NCBI GenBank assembly: GCA_036513415.1
Contig: DATBZA010000179.1
Span: 33,761 to 97,760 of the forward strand
Reading direction: 5' to 3'
Length of the DNA: 64,000 bases
DNA from: 40CM-4-68-19 sp036513415
Lineage (GTDB): Bacteria > Myxococcota > Myxococcia > Myxococcales > 40CM-4-68-19
Shown piece by piece: positions 36,407 to 43,501 of this stretch. A model generated the notes under the pieces. It made no database searches. It saw only the letters and a list, made by a program, of their open reading frames with translations, and had not been told where the DNA came from. Each line of letters starts with the position of its first letter. The first letter of the stretch is position 1. A program made the position numbers and the translations under genes.

Positions 36407-37156
36407 TCAGCCGCGGTGGACCTTGGTCAGCGAGCCCTGCGCCGTCGGCGTGATCACCATTTCGGCGATGTTGACGTGGGGCGGGCGCGTAGCCACCCAG
36501 AGGATCGCGTCGGCCACGTCCTCCGCCGTGAGCGGCTCCATCCCCTGGTAGACGGCCTCGGCCTTCCGCTCGTCGCCGAGGCGGACGATGGAGAACTCCG
36601 TCTCCGCCAGGCCCGGGTCCATCTCTGTCACCCGGATGTTGGTGCCGGTGAGCTCCAGCCGGAGCGTCTCCGAGATCACGCGCACGGAGTGCTTGGTGGC
36701 CGCGTACACCGCGCCACCTTCGTACACGCCGCGGGCCGCGTAGGACCCGAGGTTGATGACGTGCCCGCGCCTGGCAGCGATCATCCGGGGCAGGAGCGCG
36801 CGCGTGACGCGCACCAGACCGATCACGTTGGTCTCCACCATCCCGAGCAGGTCCTCGTCCTTCATCCGGTCGAGGGTGTCCCGGCCGAGGGCGAGGCCGG
36901 CGTTGTTGAGCAGGATCTCCGGCGTTCCCGCTCCGGCGCAGAAGGCCTCGATGCTCTCCTTCGAGCGCACGTCCAGCGGCCGGACCTCGGCCTGCGGCGC
37001 TCCGGCCTCCAGGCAGCGGCGCGCCACCTCCCGCAGCTTCTCCACTCGCCGCGCGCCGAGATAGAGCGGGTACCCGAGCCGCGCGAATCGCAAGGCAGTG
37101 GCCGCGCCGAACCCGGAGCTCGCGCCGGTGATGACGACAAGACCCTTCGCGCTCAT
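36407..37156 (-). CDS. Short-chain dehydrogenase/reductase (YdfG-like)
   Basis: A 249-residue oxidoreductase. The NAD(P)-binding motif is TGASSGFGAATA; NNAGLALG follows, then the catalytic Ser region INLGSYAARGVYEGG with YAATK (Tyr and Lys of the active site). Sequence style resembles serine/3-hydroxy acid dehydrogenases of the YdfG group. Substrate unknown. The ATG overlaps the preceding oxidoreductase gene's stop (ATGA), so they are one operon. The C-terminal tail has no extra domain. Confidence 0.88.
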   Translation of the reverse strand: MSAKGLVVITGASSGFGAATALRFARLGYPLYLGARRVEKLREVARRCLEAGAPQAEVRPLDVRSKESIEAFCAGAGTPEILLNNAGLALGRDTLDRMKDEDLLGMVETNVIGLVRVTRALLPRMIAARRGHVINLGSYAARGVYEGGAVYAATKHSVRVISETLRLELTGTNIRVTEMDPGLAETEFSIVRLGDERKAEAVYQGMEPLTAEDVADAILWVATRPPHVNIAEMVITPTAQGSLTKVHRG

Positions 37157-38196
37157 AGCGCCGCGACGTCCACGGCCAACGGCAGCTCCCGGCTGCCCTC
37201 GGCGCTGGATCGATAGCAGGTCTCGATGATCTGGACGCAGGCGACCGCCTCGCGCAGCTCGCGATTGACGAAGTCGCCCGAGCGCATGGCCGCCTTGAAC
37301 TGGTCGAAGAGCGAGTTGAACCACTTGGTGTGCGAGGCATCCATCCAGTCGCTCTCGATCACGCCCTTCTCCATCGCCGGCTTCCCGCTGGACTTCCCGG
37401 TGGTCAGCTCCCAATCGTCGTCGTCGATCACCAGGGCGCCGTCCGATCCCTGCAGCGAGTACACCACCTTGCGCACGCCCGCGGTCCAGGTGAGGAAGGT
37501 GTGGGCGTAGCCGCTGGGGAAGGTGAGGACCGCGTTGAGGTTGTCCTCCGTGTCCCACTGCCGCTCCAAGGTCAGCGTCTTCGCGGTCACATGCGTCGGC
37601 AGGGACCCGAGCCAGGCGAAGGTCAGGTAGAAGCTGTGCGACCCGTGGTCCATGGCGATGCCGCCGCCGGAGAGCTTCTTGTCCCTGCGCCAGTCGGTGT
37701 TCCACTCCGGGACGCCCTTGGCGTGCGTGGTCCGGAACGTGTTCAAGGTCACCGCGCGGACGGTCCCGATACGCCCGGACTGGATGATCTGGTGGGCGAA
37801 CTTCACCACCGGCGCGTGCTTGTAGTTGTGCGCCGGGAAGACCACCCGGCGGTGGGCCCGGGCCGCATCCACCAGCGTGCGGGCCTCCGCCACGGTGGTG
37901 GTGAGCGGCTTTTCGCAGAGCACGTGCACGCCGCGCTCCAGCGCCGCGAGCGCGATCGGGGCGTGCACGTGCGGCGGGGTTGCGACGTCGACGAAGTCGA
38001 GGTCCGTCTCGCGAGCGAGCAGTTCCCGCCAGTCTGCGTACAGGCGCGCTCCTGGCGCCACCGCGCGCGCCGCCTCCAGTCGCGCGGGGCAGACGTCCGC
38101 CACGGCGACGATGTCCACGTCCTCGCGCTCCAGATACGCCGGGTGATGTCCCTTCGCAGAGATGAACCCGAACCCGACGATCGCTCCCTTCAGCAT
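37153..38196 (-). CDS. Gfo/Idh/MocA family oxidoreductase
   Basis: A 347-residue NAD(P)-dependent enzyme. It starts MLKGAIVGFGFISAKGHHPAY with the GxGxxG-type fold, followed by ADVCPARLEAA, VDVATPPHVHAPIALAALERGVHVLCEKPLTT (the EKP catalytic Lys motif). The C-terminal domain is the usual Gfo/Idh/MocA sheet with GGGIAMDHGSHSFYL. These enzymes oxidise or reduce sugars and polyols. Its stop overlaps the SDR start by 4 bases. Both may work on the same sugar-like substrate. Substrate not defined. Confidence 0.88.
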   Translation of the reverse strand: MLKGAIVGFGFISAKGHHPAYLEREDVDIVAVADVCPARLEAARAVAPGARLYADWRELLARETDLDFVDVATPPHVHAPIALAALERGVHVLCEKPLTTTVAEARTLVDAARAHRRVVFPAHNYKHAPVVKFAHQIIQSGRIGTVRAVTLNTFRTTHAKGVPEWNTDWRRDKKLSGGGIAMDHGSHSFYLTFAWLGSLPTHVTAKTLTLERQWDTEDNLNAVLTFPSGYAHTFLTWTAGVRKVVYSLQGSDGALVIDDDDWELTTGKSSGKPAMEKGVIESDWMDASHTKWFNSLFDQFKAAMRSGDFVNRELREAVACVQIIETCYRSSAEGSRELPLAVDVAAL

Positions 38197-38257
38197 CCGC
38201 TCTCCTCGTCCAGAGCGTGCTTCATAACCCGAACTGCCCGCGGACTCGCGCTCAAAC

Positions 38258-38716
38258 TTGTCAATCCACCGCAGTCGGCGGCCGGCGGCGACTGCCGCTC
38301 AAGCGTTTCTCACCTCCGGCCTGCAGAAGCTCTCCTGGCTCAGCGATCCGCCGCTGGAGCAGCGCCTCGCCGAGTGGGCCGCGCACCCGGCCAACCCCGC
38401 GGTGGCGAAGTACCTCGCATTCGTCTCGCAGCATCCCGCGCTCTTCTCGCGCCTGGTCGCGTTGGGCGAGCTCGGCCTCGGGGCGCTCCTCATCATGGGC
38501 TTCCTCACCCCGCTGGCAGCGCTGCTGGCGTTCTTCATGGTGGTGAACTTCCAGTTCGCGAGCAGCCAGCTCTTCTCGGCCAGCTACCTGCGCGGGCAGA
38601 GCGGGTTCGTCGATCTATTGACCTATCCCGTGTTGTTCTTCGGACGCGCCGGGACCGCCCTGGGCGTCGACGGGTTGATCGCGCGGGGCATCCGCAAGGC
38701 GAAGCCCCTGGAGTAG
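38258..38716 (+). CDS. DoxX family membrane protein, 5' end disturbed
   Basis: A 152-residue frame from TTG 38258. The DoxX-like part begins at about residue 16 (QAFLTSGLQKLSWL, the usual 'G-x-QKL' end of helix 1) and continues with LVALGELGLGALLIMGFLTPLAALLAFFMVVNFQFA and helix 4. The first 16 residues are encoded inside a reverse-strand copy of the dispersed element (38271-38306) and do not look like the family's first helix. The gene may therefore be truncated or a degrading remnant. DoxX proteins are small inner-membrane subunits of quinone-linked oxidoreductases. No partner is adjacent. Confidence 0.6.
   Translation: MSIHRSRRPAATAAQAFLTSGLQKLSWLSDPPLEQRLAEWAAHPANPAVAKYLAFVSQHPALFSRLVALGELGLGALLIMGFLTPLAALLAFFMVVNFQFASSQLFSASYLRGQSGFVDLLTYPVLFFGRAGTALGVDGLIARGIRKAKPLE
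38271..38306 (-). repeat. Dispersed element, reverse copy overlapping the DoxX 5' end (copy 6)
   Basis: On the minus strand the run CGCTTGAGCGGCAGTC is the same as in copy 4 at 17155-17170, followed by a GC-rich inverted repeat (CAGTCG ... CGACTG). It lies at the 5' end of the DoxX gene instead of at a gene end, the only copy so placed in the window. Confidence 0.55.
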
Positions 38717-38762
38717 CCCCGGCGCCGCTACACCTCAGGGCCTATGCTTGAGCGGGGGTCGG
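38717..38762. repeat. Dispersed element (copy 5) between convergent genes
   Basis: Begins directly after the DoxX stop (38714-38716) and holds CTCAGGGCCTATGCTTGAGC, which is exactly the core of copy 4 at 17143-17161. The hairpin is imperfect here. It fills the gap to the stop of the cyclase-type gene at 38765. Confidence 0.7.
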
Positions 38763-38764
38763 GG

Positions 38765-40099
38765 CTACCGCGCTTCCGCCATCCGGGTGCTCTGGCGCCT
38801 GCGGACCGCATCGCGGGCCTCGGCCGCCCCGCAGGCCTTCGCCTCCGCGGCGGCCCTGACCAGGAGTGTCTCCGCCTCGCCACCGGCGACCAGCGCCAGG
38901 CGCCGCACGGCGGACTTGCGAGCGGCGCAGGAGGCGTGCGCGTCGAGGAGATCGGCCCGGGAGACCGTCAGGCGGTCGTCGTCGGTGGCCACCCCGGCGA
39001 GCTCCAGCGCGTGGAGCGCGTAGCCGCGGGTGGTCGCCCGCGAAGCCGGGAGGAGCCGGCGCACCTCCGGCGCGGCCTTCTGGCCCAGGTCCTCCCCGAG
39101 CACCCTCACCAGGGCGGGCCGCCAGAGCGACGGAAACGCCTCCGATTGGAGAAGATCGACGAGTGCGACGACGGCCTCGGCGTCGATTGCGTCGGGATCC
39201 TGCTTGGCCGCGGCGGCGAAATCGGCGAACGCCGGACCGAGCTGGCCCAGGGCGTGCTCCGCCTTGCCGCGGACGACTTGCACGTCCGGATCCTGCGCGC
39301 GCGGCACATCGGCCAGCCGGTCGAGCTCGAGGAGCGCCGCGAACGGCTCGTGCGCTTCCAGCAGCGCCTTCGCGCGGGCGAGGGCGTCGGAGTCCCCGCC
39401 CCGCGTGACGTGCTCGCCGGCGGCGGCCGCCGCCAGCAGCAGCCCGGCCGCCGCCCACACCGCGCGCTTGCGCGCGATCGAGAGGGCGGATTCGGCAAGC
39501 ACGCGCAGTCGGACGGACCGCGCTGGATCCGGAAGTCGCCGGAGCCGCGCCAGCGCCCGCCCGCCGTACGGGGCGGCGGGATCGCTGCCACGCAGGGCCC
39601 GCCGCAGCCGGACGCGTCCGCCCCCGCGCAGGGACACCTCGCCCACCACCTCCGTCGGCGCCTCGCTCTTGTTCATCGAGAGGTACACGGCGTCGGTGAG
39701 CACCACTTCACCCGCCTCGGCGCGGGCCTCGGCCTCCAAGGCCAGCTGCATGGCCTCGCCGTGCAGGTCGCCGCGGGAGCGCCGCACTTCGCCCTGGCTG
39801 AGCGCGATCCGCACCTCGATCCGCTCGCCGGGCTGCGCATGCGCGTTCCAGGCCGCGAGACGGTCCTGCATGGCCATGGCGCAGAGCACGGCGTCGGTGG
39901 GCGAGACGAAGGCGGCGAGCAGCGCGTCGCCCAGGCCCTTCACCTTGCGCCCGCGGTACCCGCGGACCACGGGCAGGAGCAGCGCGTCGTGGAGCGCCAG
40001 CATCCGCGCATTCTCGTCGCGGGTCTGCCGGCTGGTCCGGGCCGTGAACTCCTTCATGTCCGAGAGCAGGAGGACGAGGTTCTTCTCGGACCGTTTCAC
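38765..40099 (-). CDS. Class III cyclase-like protein, metal-binding (C1-like) half, with repeat region
   Basis: A 444-residue protein from GTG 40099. Residues about 8-140 are a class III nucleotidyl cyclase domain keeping both metal-binding Asp residues: Asp14 in LLLSDMKEF and Asp58 in KGLGDALLAAF, 44 apart as in mammalian C1. The residues that would stabilise the transition state are lost: the Asn position is Gln118 and the Arg position is Glu122. A single membrane helix (about 214-232) follows, then a helical region of about 200 residues (TPR or HEAT-like). The start overlaps the preceding cyclase gene by 4 bases (GTGA). It is complementary to that gene's product. cAMP is the expected product of the pair. 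Confidence 0.8.
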   Translation of the reverse strand: MKRSEKNLVLLLSDMKEFTARTSRQTRDENARMLALHDALLLPVVRGYRGRKVKGLGDALLAAFVSPTDAVLCAMAMQDRLAAWNAHAQPGERIEVRIALSQGEVRRSRGDLHGEAMQLALEAEARAEAGEVVLTDAVYLSMNKSEAPTEVVGEVSLRGGGRVRLRRALRGSDPAAPYGGRALARLRRLPDPARSVRLRVLAESALSIARKRAVWAAAGLLLAAAAAGEHVTRGGDSDALARAKALLEAHEPFAALLELDRLADVPRAQDPDVQVVRGKAEHALGQLGPAFADFAAAAKQDPDAIDAEAVVALVDLLQSEAFPSLWRPALVRVLGEDLGQKAAPEVRRLLPASRATTRGYALHALELAGVATDDDRLTVSRADLLDAHASCAARKSAVRRLALVAGGEAETLLVRAAAEAKACGAAEARDAVRRRQSTRMAEAR

Positions 40100-40845
40100 G
40101 GCAGCGCCCCGAGCCTCGCCAGCGCGAAGAAAGCGGTGGCGACCGCCATCATGGCGGCGAGCCCGGCGCCGACGAAGACGCGGACCTTGTCGGGCAGTCT
40201 CGGCAGCACATCCTCGGCCTGCCGCGCAGCCGCCTGGGCCGCCGCGCGCAGATGGCGCGAGATCTCGCCGTGCACCTGGGTGCCGTCCGGAGAGGGCAAG
40301 GGACCCAGCTCGGGCAATCGCGAGAGCGCGCCGAGCAGGCGGAACACGCGGATCGGCTCGGGAACACCCTTGAGCTGGCGCTCTCCGGCGTCCTCCGCAC
40401 GCACTTCGGCCCGGTTCATCGACAGCCAGACCGACTCGCCGAACAGCACCTCTCCCGGTCCCGCCAGGGCCTCGATCCGCGAGGCGATGTTGACCGGCTC
40501 GCCGAACACGTCCCCCCGGTCGATCCGCACCTCGCCGAGGTGGATCCCGACCCGCGCCTGCAGCCTTCGCTCGGGTGGCACGCCCTCGTCGAACCGGCGC
40601 ACCCGCTCGCGCAGGGCAGAGGCGCAGAGCACCGCCTGGGTCGGCGAATCGAACGCCACCAGGAAGGTGCCGCCGGTCTGTTTGATCCTGCGCCCTCCGA
40701 ACCGGCGGAAGGCGGGATCGACCAGGGCCTCGTGGATCCGCAGCATCCGCTGCGACTCCTCCCAGGTGAGCGCCCCGAGCCGGTCCGCGTAGCCGCACAG
40801 CCCGGCGAAGACGATGGTGAGATTCCGGGACTCCACGTCGGACAA
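40096..40845 (-). CDS. Class III cyclase-like protein, ATP-recognising (C2-like) half
   Basis: A 249-residue protein. The cyclase domain occupies residues 1-185 and a membrane helix lies at about 221-243. Both metal Asp positions are Gly (Gly15 in IVFAGLCGY and Gly59 in KQTGGTFLV), so it cannot hold metal. The adenine-recognising Lys55 (IKQTGG), Asp112 (GDVFGEPVN) and the transition-state Asn119 and Arg123 (VNIASR) are all present with the same spacings as in mammalian C2 (7 and 4). It matches the region KTIGS of that domain in outline. With the adjacent protein it should form a heterodimer with one complete catalytic site. It stands 31 bases after the prfC stop. Confidence 0.8.
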   Translation of the reverse strand: MSDVESRNLTIVFAGLCGYADRLGALTWEESQRMLRIHEALVDPAFRRFGGRRIKQTGGTFLVAFDSPTQAVLCASALRERVRRFDEGVPPERRLQARVGIHLGEVRIDRGDVFGEPVNIASRIEALAGPGEVLFGESVWLSMNRAEVRAEDAGERQLKGVPEPIRVFRLLGALSRLPELGPLPSPDGTQVHGEISRHLRAAAQAAARQAEDVLPRLPDKVRVFVGAGLAAMMAVATAFFALARLGALP

Positions 40846-40876
40846 GGTAGTCAGCGGTCGCCTGTAGGGAAGCCCA

Positions 40877-42433
40877 TCAGGCGCGAACTGACTTACGTTT
40901 CGACAATGGCGTCACCGGCGCGGTCGGCGACCAGGTCCAGGCGGGGTGCCGGCCGATCGCGTAATTCAGGTTCCATTCGCTTTTGAACAGGGCGATGGGG
41001 TTCTGGTCGCGGTCCTCGACGCAGAGGGCGTCCACCTCCGCTTCGAAGCGGCCCGGATCGAAGTCCGCGCCTCCCACCCAGCGGGCGACCTGGTAGGGGA
41101 GGCGCTCCAGCAGGAGGTCCGCGCCGTATTCGTGCAGCAGCCGATACTGGAGGACCTCCAGCTGCAGCGCGCCGACGGCGCCGAGGATCGGATCGCGCAT
41201 TCCCCCGCCGCGCGCATGGAAGATCTGGATGGCCCCCTCTTGCGAGAGCTGCTCGAGGCCTTTCTCGAACTGCTTGCGCCTGAGGGCATCCTTGGCCCGG
41301 ACCCGGGCGAAGATCTCCGGAGAGAACCTGGGGAGCTCGGCATACTCGAACGCCGTGCCCTCGCAGAGGGTGTCCCCGATCCGCAGCGCGCCGGTGTCGA
41401 ACAGCCCGATCACGTCGCCGGGCCAGGCTTCCTCGATCACCTGCCGTTCCGCGCCGAAGAGCTGGTGCGGCATGGAGAGCCGCAGCGGCTTTTCCTCGCG
41501 CGGCAGGCGCGCATCCATCCCCCGGTAGAACCGGCCCGAGCAGACCCGCAGAAAAGCGAGGCGGTCGCGGTGGGCGGGGTCCATGTTCGCCTGGATCTTG
41601 AAGACGAATCCGGAGAACTCCGGCTCGGTCGGAACCACCGCGCTCCCGTCGATGCGCAGACGGGGGCCCGGCGGAGGAGCCAGCCGGACGAACGCGTCGA
41701 GGAACTCGTCCACTCCCACTTCGGTCATCGCCGATCCGAAGAACGCCGGCGACAGCTCGCCCTTCAACACCTTCTGGTGGTCGAACGGATCGCCGGCCGC
41801 CTCCAGGAGCTCGATCTCCTCCCGCACCTTCGCCGGCACCCCGCCGTCCGCCGCGCGGCGCTGCCAGCCGCCGTCGAAGAGCTGCACCACGCCCTTGAAG
41901 TCCTGCCCCTGTCCCAGCGGCCAGGTGATGGGGCAGGTCCGGATCCCGAGCACCTCCTCCACTTCGTGCAGATTGTCGAACGGCTCGCGTCCGAGCCGGT
42001 CGAGCTTGTTGACGAAGGTGAAGATGGGAATTCCGCGCCGCCGGCAGACCTGGAACAACTTTCGCGTCTGCGCCTCGACTCCCTTGGCGCTGTCGATCAG
42101 CATCACTGCCGCGTCGGCCGCGGCGAGCGTCCGGTACGTGTCCTCCGAGAAATCCTGGTGGCCGGGCGTGTCGAGGAGGTTGATGCGAAAGCCCTGGTGC
42201 TCGAACTGGAGCACGGAGCTGGTCACGGAGATGCCGCGCTGCCTCTCCAGCTCCATCCAGTCGGAGGTGACGTGCCGTTGGGCCCCTCGCGCCTTGACCG
42301 CTCCCGCGAGATGGATCGCCCCGCCGTGCAGGAGCAGCTTCTCCGTGAGCGTCGTCTTGCCCGCATCGGGATGCGAAATGATGGCGAACGTCCGCCGCCG
42401 CAGGATCTCCGTCTTGAGCTTCTGCTGGTCCAC
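40877..42433 (-). CDS. prfC: Peptide chain release factor 3
   Basis: A 518-residue GTPase from GTG 42433. G1 is SHPDAGKTT, G3 DTPGHQDF, G4 NKLDR; the RF3-specific sequences RGISVTSSVLQF, IFTFVNKLDRLGREP and the C-terminal EEKPLRLSMPHQLFGAERQ follow. RF3 recycles RF1/RF2 from the ribosome after stop-codon recognition. Slightly shorter than E. coli RF3 (529). The stop region is close to the cyclase-like gene (31 bp), possibly cotranscribed. Confidence 0.95.
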   Translation of the reverse strand: MDQQKLKTEILRRRTFAIISHPDAGKTTLTEKLLLHGGAIHLAGAVKARGAQRHVTSDWMELERQRGISVTSSVLQFEHQGFRINLLDTPGHQDFSEDTYRTLAAADAAVMLIDSAKGVEAQTRKLFQVCRRRGIPIFTFVNKLDRLGREPFDNLHEVEEVLGIRTCPITWPLGQGQDFKGVVQLFDGGWQRRAADGGVPAKVREEIELLEAAGDPFDHQKVLKGELSPAFFGSAMTEVGVDEFLDAFVRLAPPPGPRLRIDGSAVVPTEPEFSGFVFKIQANMDPAHRDRLAFLRVCSGRFYRGMDARLPREEKPLRLSMPHQLFGAERQVIEEAWPGDVIGLFDTGALRIGDTLCEGTAFEYAELPRFSPEIFARVRAKDALRRKQFEKGLEQLSQEGAIQIFHARGGGMRDPILGAVGALQLEVLQYRLLHEYGADLLLERLPYQVARWVGGADFDPGRFEAEVDALCVEDRDQNPIALFKSEWNLNYAIGRHPAWTWSPTAPVTPLSKRKSVRA

Positions 42434-42503
42434 TTCAGGAAGGCCTGGGAGAGTCCACTTCAGGAAGAGTCCGCTTCATGAGGGCCTGGGGGTCCAGGGG
42501 GAG

Positions 42504-42563
42504 GAGGCCAGCCGCCCCCTGGTGGAGGCCCCGCAGGGGCCGGATCGAAGAGCCAACCACTAC
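42504..42563. repeat. 60-bp direct repeat beside tRNA-Ala, copy A
   Basis: 57 of 60 bases match the copy at 42608-42667. It contains the hairpin GGCCCC-GCA-GGGGCC and starts GAGGCCAGCC. The GCA tri-loop hairpin is the same design as in element copy 4, but the flanks are unrelated. No coding function seen. Confidence 0.7.
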
Positions 42564-42607
42564 CGCCCGAACGTTCGCTCCCAAGCCCAAGGACCCATCA
42601 AACTGTC

Positions 42608-42667
42608 GAGGCCAGCCGCCCCCTGGTAGAGGCCCCGCAGGGGCCGGATCGAAGAGCTACCCACTAC
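42608..42667. repeat. 60-bp direct repeat beside tRNA-Ala, copy B
   Basis: Second copy, 104 bp after the first, ending 38 bp from the tRNA 3' end. The two copies and their spacer fill most of the 272-bp gene-free stretch between prfC and the tRNA, so this duplication explains that gap. Confidence 0.7.
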
Positions 42668-42705
42668 ATCTCGGTGCTTGGGACCAAGAGCCACGCCCCA
42701 TCAAG

Positions 42706-42778
42706 TGGACCTGACCGGGATCGAACCGGTGACCTCTAGAGTGCGATTCTAGCGCTCTCCCAGCTGAGCTACAGGCCC
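42706..42778 (-). tRNA. tRNA-Ala, anticodon CGC
   Basis: 73 nt on the minus strand starting GGGCCTG and ending CAGGTCCA. Acceptor stem 7 bp with one G-U pair, D-arm GCTCAGCTGGGAGAGC, anticodon stem CTAGA/TCTAG with loop ATCGCAC (anticodon CGC, reading GCG), T-arm ACCGG-TTCGATC-CCGGT. The 3' CCA is not encoded. GCG is a frequent Ala codon in this GC-rich genome. Confidence 0.93.
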
Positions 42779-42908
42779 GTTTCCGGTGCAAAATCCCCAG
42801 CCGCACGGGGGAGATCCGTAGCGGCGAGGGACGGGGCTTGTACCGTTGCAGCCCCCGGGTGTCAAGGACAGCTTGACTCGCGGGCGGCCCCGGGGGAGAC
42901 GAGGGCGC

Positions 42909-43430
42909 ATGGGCATCCTGATCGTCGCGGTAGTCGCCACGGCGGTCGGCTTTCTGCTGATCTTCCTCATCGGCCGCGGGCAGCCCGTCTCACCCGCGGC
43001 GCCGGAGAACCTCGCGCACGACGGGCGGGGCCAGATGGCCTGGGTCCGCGGATTCGGGGTGGAGGGATTCCAGCGCCTGCTTTTGACCCTCTTCACCGAG
43101 ATGGGCTTCAACCCCGAGCGGAGCGAGCGGGGCTCGACGACCGTCGACCTCTTCGCCAACGATCCAACGCCGATCCGCGGCGGCCGTCTCTACGTGCACG
43201 GACTCTTCGGCCTGCCCGGGGCGCCTGCCGACGCCGACGAAGTCCGGAACATGATCGAGACCGCGCGGGCGGAGTTCGTGGGCAAGGGCGTGCTGGTGAC
43301 GCTCGACACCTTCACCTCGGACGCGCGGGATGCCGCCCGCGGCAATCCCGTGGACCTCGTCGACGGCGACGAGCTGGCGCGCCTGGTGCGCAAGCACCTA
43401 CCCCAGGCGTTTGCACAGCGGAAGATCTGA
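42909..43430 (+). CDS. Membrane-anchored degenerate Mrr-like protein
   Basis: A 173-residue protein. A membrane helix fills residues 2-22. The soluble part follows the restriction-endonuclease Mrr fold: GVEGFQRLLLTLFTEMGFNPERS, VDLFANDPTPIRGGRLYVHG, DADEVRNMIETARAEF, GVLVTLDTFTSDAR and NPVDLVDGDELARLVRKH. The catalytic Asp (VDLF) may remain, but the Gln-x-Lys of the usual strand is replaced by His-Gly-Leu (YVHGLFG), so it is probably not a nuclease. It could bind DNA at the membrane. Neighbours give no further clue. Confidence 0.65.
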   Translation: MGILIVAVVATAVGFLLIFLIGRGQPVSPAAPENLAHDGRGQMAWVRGFGVEGFQRLLLTLFTEMGFNPERSERGSTTVDLFANDPTPIRGGRLYVHGLFGLPGAPADADEVRNMIETARAEFVGKGVLVTLDTFTSDARDAARGNPVDLVDGDELARLVRKHLPQAFAQRKI

Positions 43431-43435
43431 GCAAG

Positions 43436-43479
43436 AAAAATCCCCGGCGGGCAGCGTCGCCCGCCGGGGATCGGGATTT
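43436..43479. terminator. Bidirectional terminator between convergent genes
   Basis: A perfect 12-bp stem TCCCCGGCGGGC (43441-43452) with GCCCGCCGGGGA (43459-43470) and loop AGCGTC. The plus-strand left flank is AAAAA, which gives TTTTT after the hairpin when read on the minus strand (for the collagen-like gene). On the plus strand the hairpin is followed by TCGGGATTTT, weaker. One of the clearest terminators in the window. Confidence 0.85.
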
Positions 43480-43501
43480 TCGGTCGTTTCGGTCGCTCAG
43501 C

